Shown here in pieces: positions 59,756 to 64,000 of a DNA stretch of 64,000 nucleotides. The stretch is taken from assembly GCF_900167335.1 (NCBI RefSeq), contig NZ_FUXI01000012.1:16181-80180 (forward strand), read 5' to 3'. This DNA is from Pilibacter termitis. Lineage in GTDB: Bacteria > Bacillota > Bacilli > Lactobacillales > Streptococcaceae. The position numbers were made by a program, and so were the translations under genes. Below the pieces are notes generated by a model. The model was not told where the DNA came from. It searched no databases and saw only the letters and a list, made by a program, of their open reading frames with translations. The stretch's first letter is position 1. Each line of letters begins with the position of its first letter.

Positions 59756-61021
59756 TTAATTATTCAAAAATTCCTGTATTCTTGCCTTTGTTCCTTCCAT
59801 GTCCACAATTTCTAGTGCCTGTCCGCCGTAAATATCATATGCTGAAACATAGGTATCCTTGATTGGTATAGACATTTTGTCCACACCTTTTTCTTTTCCA
59901 GTGATAATATTCCACATTGCACTTGTCATAAATGTATTCGGCACATCCGTTGAAGTATAGCCAATTACTTGCCCTAATGCGTACGGAGCGTTGAACAATA
60001 ATGCAGGATTTTTAACTTGTTGCATAATTGCCGTCAACACTTGTTGTTGACGTTTGACACGACCAAAATCATTTTCATCGTCATGTCGGAAACGAGCATA
60101 GTTCAATAGCGTTCTACCGTCCATTTTTTGTTTGCCAACATGAATGGTCTGTTGCGGTGTCGGTTGCCCTTCTTTTTTATTCAAATCGTCTGGCACCTCT
60201 ACACTCGTCACGCTCTGACCGTCAACAGTGGCAAATTGAGCATCTATTTCTACTCCACTCGGGAAAAGACCGTCAATTACTTTGGCAAATGAATTGAAAT
60301 TCACCATTGCATAATATTTACAGTCAATGCCAAAATTTGCTTTGAGCGTTTGTCGCATAAGCTCCGCCCCTTGATTTTCGTTTTGCTCACCAATCGTAAA
60401 CGCATTGTTTATCTTCTGATCGCTTCCCACATCTGGAATCATCACTAATGTATCACGCATAAATGAAATCAATTTCGGTCTTTTACTTGGTCCGTCAAGC
60501 TGTAAAACCATAATTGAGTCACTTCTTGCCTCGCCACTATTTTGATAATCACGCTGATCTGTTCCAAGTATGAGAATATTATTCGCTCCGTTACTACTTA
60601 CAACACCAGCAAAATTCTCCGTTGGCGGTTTTTCACCTTTCATTGCTTGATTAATTCCAAGCACAAATCGCCCAACGATAATAACAACAATGAGTAGTAA
60701 AATCAATAAAATCCAACGGAAAATATGACGTTTCTTTTTGCCGTTTTTCTTATATTTTTTCGCCTGCTTTTTCTGCCTTTTTTGCTCTTTCAAAGACAAC
60801 TTAGGTTGTGGTGGAAGTTGTTGATACCCTTGATATTCTTGATATTCTTGATATTCTTGATATTCTTCATACATCGGTTGATTTGAATTTTGATAAAATT
60901 CCTCTTCACGCACTTTCGGTGTTCTTTCTCGGCGGAAATGATTCTTTTTCTTCTTTTCCACCTCGACATTTCCTTTTTTTATATCATTACGCAATCCTTT
61001 ATAACGTTCCATTCGACTCAT
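59756..61021 (-). CDS. LytR-CpsA-Psr (LCP) family glycopolymer ligase
   Basis: 421 aa. A basic cytoplasmic N-terminus of about 95 residues holds a tandem EYQ repeat and a Lys/Arg-rich stretch. One membrane helix follows (WILLILLLIVVIIVGRFVL, about 105-125), then the extracellular LCP domain with LILGTDQRD, RSDSIMVLQLD, SFMRDTLVMIP and NYARFRHDDENDFGRVKRQQ. LCP enzymes attach teichoic acids or capsule to peptidoglycan. GGAGGAG precedes the ATG. Single gene. Confidence 0.92.
   Translation of the reverse strand: MSRMERYKGLRNDIKKGNVEVEKKKKNHFRRERTPKVREEEFYQNSNQPMYEEYQEYQEYQEYQGYQQLPPQPKLSLKEQKRQKKQAKKYKKNGKKKRHIFRWILLILLLIVVIIVGRFVLGINQAMKGEKPPTENFAGVVSSNGANNILILGTDQRDYQNSGEARSDSIMVLQLDGPSKRPKLISFMRDTLVMIPDVGSDQKINNAFTIGEQNENQGAELMRQTLKANFGIDCKYYAMVNFNSFAKVIDGLFPSGVEIDAQFATVDGQSVTSVEVPDDLNKKEGQPTPQQTIHVGKQKMDGRTLLNYARFRHDDENDFGRVKRQQQVLTAIMQQVKNPALLFNAPYALGQVIGYTSTDVPNTFMTSAMWNIITGKEKGVDKMSIPIKDTYVSAYDIYGGQALEIVDMEGTKARIQEFLNN
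60832..60867. repeat. Tandem 9-bp repeat inside the LCP gene
   Basis: Four perfect GATATTCTT units (EYQ on the coding strand) follow an imperfect GATACCCTT unit (GYQ). Unit length is a multiple of three, so copy-number changes would alter the protein length without a frameshift. Confidence 0.9.
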
Positions 61022-61119
61022 TTGCTCTCCTCCTTAGTACCCTTATAGGTTACACAAATAAAATGAAAAAAGCAAAATAAATCTAGAATTTTAGGATTTT
61101 TTAAGAATTACACTTTGCT

Positions 61120-61156
61120 AAAAAGCCCTAGGGAAAAAAATTCACCCTAGAGCCTT
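61120..61156 (-). terminator. Terminator of serS
   Basis: Minus-strand GGCTCTAGGGTG...CCCTAGGGCTTTTT hairpin, 7 bp past the serS stop. Confidence 0.82.
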
Positions 61157-61162
61157 ATAATA

Positions 61163-62452
<1,290 letters not shown>

Positions 62453-62505
62453 TTATTTTTTGCCCACTATTCCTTACAGATACGGACATTTCTAAAAACT
62501 AACGA

Positions 62506-62715
62506 TAAAAAAACGCACTCCACCCAGTAGATTGGGACGAAGTGCGTTCCGCGTTGCCACCCAAAGTTCAATGAGAATCCTCATTGCTCTTAACGCAATA
62601 TAAAGGTTGCGAACCAAAGTTTTCAATTTAGGGTATCATTAGAAAGTGGATTCCACACTTGCTCACATGACCTTACACCAAACGGTCACTCTCTTTAGAG
62701 AACATAGAATGTACT
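62506..62715 (-). promoter_or_regulatory. T-box riboswitch leader of serS
   Basis: On the minus strand the T-box core GGGTGGCAACGCGG (62549..62562) is followed by a terminator AACGCACTTCGTCCCA...TGGGTGGAGTGCGTTTTTTT (62506..62548). A long upstream stem I region begins near 62715 (TTCTCTAAAGAGAGTGACCG). Linkage to serS implies a serine specifier, which I could not place with confidence. Confidence 0.9.
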
Positions 62716-62726
62716 AGCTTTCTTTT

Positions 62727-62848
62727 TTGTCTAGCTGCGAGAGGCTGAAGCCTGGCAACTGCTCACAATGTCGCTCGAAACTTCGTTTCGAGTAAATAAA
62801 CGACATGGTTCGCTGCTGCAGACTTCAAAACACCTCTCTTCGCTTTTC
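62727..62848 (+). repeat. Element B copy directly upstream of the serS leader
   Basis: TTGTCTAGCTGCGAGAGGC to CTCTTCGCTTTTC. Arms GAAGCCTGGCAAC / TGCAGACTTC, ATGTCG / CGACAT and inner hairpin CTCGAAACTTCGTTTCGAG. It is the left member of a tandem pair. Confidence 0.8.
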
Positions 62849-62849
62849 T

Positions 62850-62973
62850 TTGTCTAGCTATGAGGGGCTGAAGTTTGGCAACTGTTCGCAACAGCACTGG
62901 AAACTGCGTTTCCAGCAAGTAAATGCTGTGGCTCACTGTTGCAAACTTCAAAACACCCCTCTCCGCTTTTCTT
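62850..62973 (+). repeat. Element B copy, tandem partner
   Basis: TTGTCTAGCTATGAGGGGC to CTCCGCTTTTCTT. Arms GAAGTTTGGCAAC / GTTGCAAACTTC, ACAGCA / TGCTGT and inner hairpin CTGGAAACTGCGTTTCCAG. Its inner hairpin is closer to the copies at 42861 and 43175 than to its tandem neighbour, so this is not a simple local duplication. Confidence 0.82.
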
Positions 62974-63024
62974 TTTAGTTTAAGTTTTCTTTTTGGTTAC
63001 GTCAAGTGAAACCTCGTTGTAAAG

Positions 63025-63702
63025 TTAATCTCTGCTCAAGAAACCAAAAATGCGTAAAATGCTCAAGAAAAGGTTAATGAAATCAAGATACAGGCTTAAT
63101 CCCATAGAAATTGCCCAGCCGTCAGATACTAAACCATTGTTTTGCTCATAAATAGATTTAATACGTTGATTATCATAAGCGATAAGTCCTGAGAAAATCA
63201 CAACACTTGCAAGCGATAAAAGTAACCCCATCACACCATTTGGGAAGAAGATACCAATAATCCCTGCAACAATTACACCCCAAAGAGCTGCAAACATTGC
63301 TTGTCCCATACCTGTCAAATCTTTACTTGTTCTCACACCTATAACTGCCATTCCTGCAAAAAGTGCGGCAGCGGTAATAAATGCTTGTGCAACAATTGTT
63401 CCTTGATAAAAAGCAAGTGAATAGCTAATCACAAACCCATTGACTGCTGAGAAAAGTAAAAATCCCGGAAGAGCAAAAGCGGTATTTTTCATCGCCGAAC
63501 GAGAAAGTGCCATGACTAAAATCATTTCCACTAGCCAGATAGCAATGAGCGGTCCACCGCCTAAATTCATCAGATTTTCTGGGAAAAAGGCAATCGTCAT
63601 ATATGCCACAATCGCACTAATACCTACTCCCATCGCCATTACTGAATAAATACGTCCAAAGAATTTTTGAAGCGTCCATGCTTGTGTGACTTCATTCATC
63701 AT
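63025..63702 (-). CDS. BAX inhibitor-1 (BI-1)/YccA-like membrane protein
   Basis: 225 aa from the first of two adjacent ATGs (63702) with AAGGGGG upstream; the longer open frame is not supported. Seven hydrophobic segments are seen. The C-terminal VVIFSGLIAYDNQRIKSIYEQ...AISMGLSLYLDFINLFLSILRIFG block carries the conserved aspartates of the family, which form a pH-dependent calcium leak channel in the B. subtilis member YetJ. Single gene. Confidence 0.9.
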   Translation of the reverse strand: MMNEVTQAWTLQKFFGRIYSVMAMGVGISAIVAYMTIAFFPENLMNLGGGPLIAIWLVEMILVMALSRSAMKNTAFALPGFLLFSAVNGFVISYSLAFYQGTIVAQAFITAAALFAGMAVIGVRTSKDLTGMGQAMFAALWGVIVAGIIGIFFPNGVMGLLLSLASVVIFSGLIAYDNQRIKSIYEQNNGLVSDGWAISMGLSLYLDFINLFLSILRIFGFLSRD

Positions 63703-63924
63703 ATAATCCCCCTTTATTTTAATTGGTAAAATTCTATACATTACTATTTTATCATAAAAGTAGAATAGTGACAGTAGTTCGTGCTAAAAATTTAAAGGAA
63801 TTTACGTTTTACTTTTTCCTCAAAAAATCACAGTAAAATGCTTGCAAAGAAAAATCAAGAATGATATATTCATATAGTAATGGTATCGCTATTTTACACT
63901 AATCAGAGTGAAGAATTTTGTGAG

Positions 63925-63991
63925 TGGCATTTGCAAAACGAAGTTTTGTGCGAACTTGTTCGCTATTTTCGCAAAGCGAAAACAAATGCCA
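63925..63991. repeat. Branched palindromic element (three hairpins on one stem)
   Basis: TGGCATTTG and CAAATGCCA close a stem that encloses three hairpins: CAAAACGAAGTTTTG, GCGAACTTGTTCGC and TTTTCGCAAAGCGAAAA. No coding sequence is seen between the BI-1 gene and the right edge. The element may continue or repeat beyond the window. Confidence 0.7.
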
Positions 63992-64000
63992 ACGAACAAC

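Noticed and set aside
60832..60867. Possible CRISPR or VNTR locus
   Set aside because: Units are 9 bp, contiguous and coding, with no spacers; kept only as a coding tandem repeat.
62763..62951. 62-codon frame across the tandem B copies
   Set aside because: It is made of the hairpin arms of two repeats and has no start signal.

Overview
The window is AT-rich DNA from a low-GC Gram-positive bacterium, most likely a member of the Lactobacillales close to Enterococcus, Vagococcus or Pilibacter. Supporting signs are the dinG-ypmB-aspB-asnS, recO-era-dgkA-ybeY-phoH and mazG-cca clusters, LiaFSR, a DUF1033 gene, T-box control of glyQ and serS, AGGAGG ribosome sites and many holin-like and PTS genes. 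The species cannot be fixed from sequence alone. I see no rRNA or tRNA genes, CRISPR array, prophage or intact insertion sequence.

Layout. 1-1.2 kb: start of glyQ with its T-box, then a HAD phosphatase. 1.2-4.9 kb: DUF1033 and a hyaluronan-type pair, UDP-glucose dehydrogenase then a class I hyaluronan synthase homologue. 4.9-8.3 kb: a FemABX aminoacyltransferase, whiA and an unknown membrane protein. 8.5-14.4 kb: asnS, aspB, ypmB, dinG. 14.6-24 kb: ferredoxin/thioredoxin reductase, K+ channel subunit, LiaFSR envelope-stress system, Fur-family regulator, PPDK regulatory protein, pepA, a thioredoxin/UspA cluster and an XRE regulator. 24-28.6 kb: mnmA, a frameshifted thioester adhesin remnant, a type I toxin-antitoxin locus, an MFS transporter and a Nudix hydrolase. 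28.7-32.5 kb: 6-phospho-beta-glucosidase, PTS EIIC and a divergent RpiR regulator. 32.6-39.5 kb: ddl, yaiI, recR and a helicase-nuclease defence-type gene cut in two by one in-frame stop. 39.8-47 kb: nucleotidase, coiled-coil DUF2325-like protein, small membrane protein, prfC and a long membrane-fused type II NADH dehydrogenase. 47-64 kb: recO, era, dgkA, ybeY, phoH, clpP, secA, cca, mazG, yitT, degV, an LCP ligase, serS and a BI-1 family protein.

The most unusual content is in the intergenic DNA. Two repeat families recur throughout. Element A is a palindromic MITE of 155 bp (with shorter forms down to about 35 bp), has ends GGGTACCTCTAAAAACTC and usually sits next to TA dinucleotides. Element B is 80-185 bp, runs TTGTCTAGCT...CGCTTTTCTT, and folds into a long branched hairpin whose arms covary between copies. 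All recognisable B copies have the same orientation, and several sit directly in front of a ribosome binding site. One B copy lies inside an A copy with clean junctions.

The hyaluronan-type locus, the covarying B family, the type I toxin-antitoxin pair and the split helicase-nuclease are the main candidates for follow-up.
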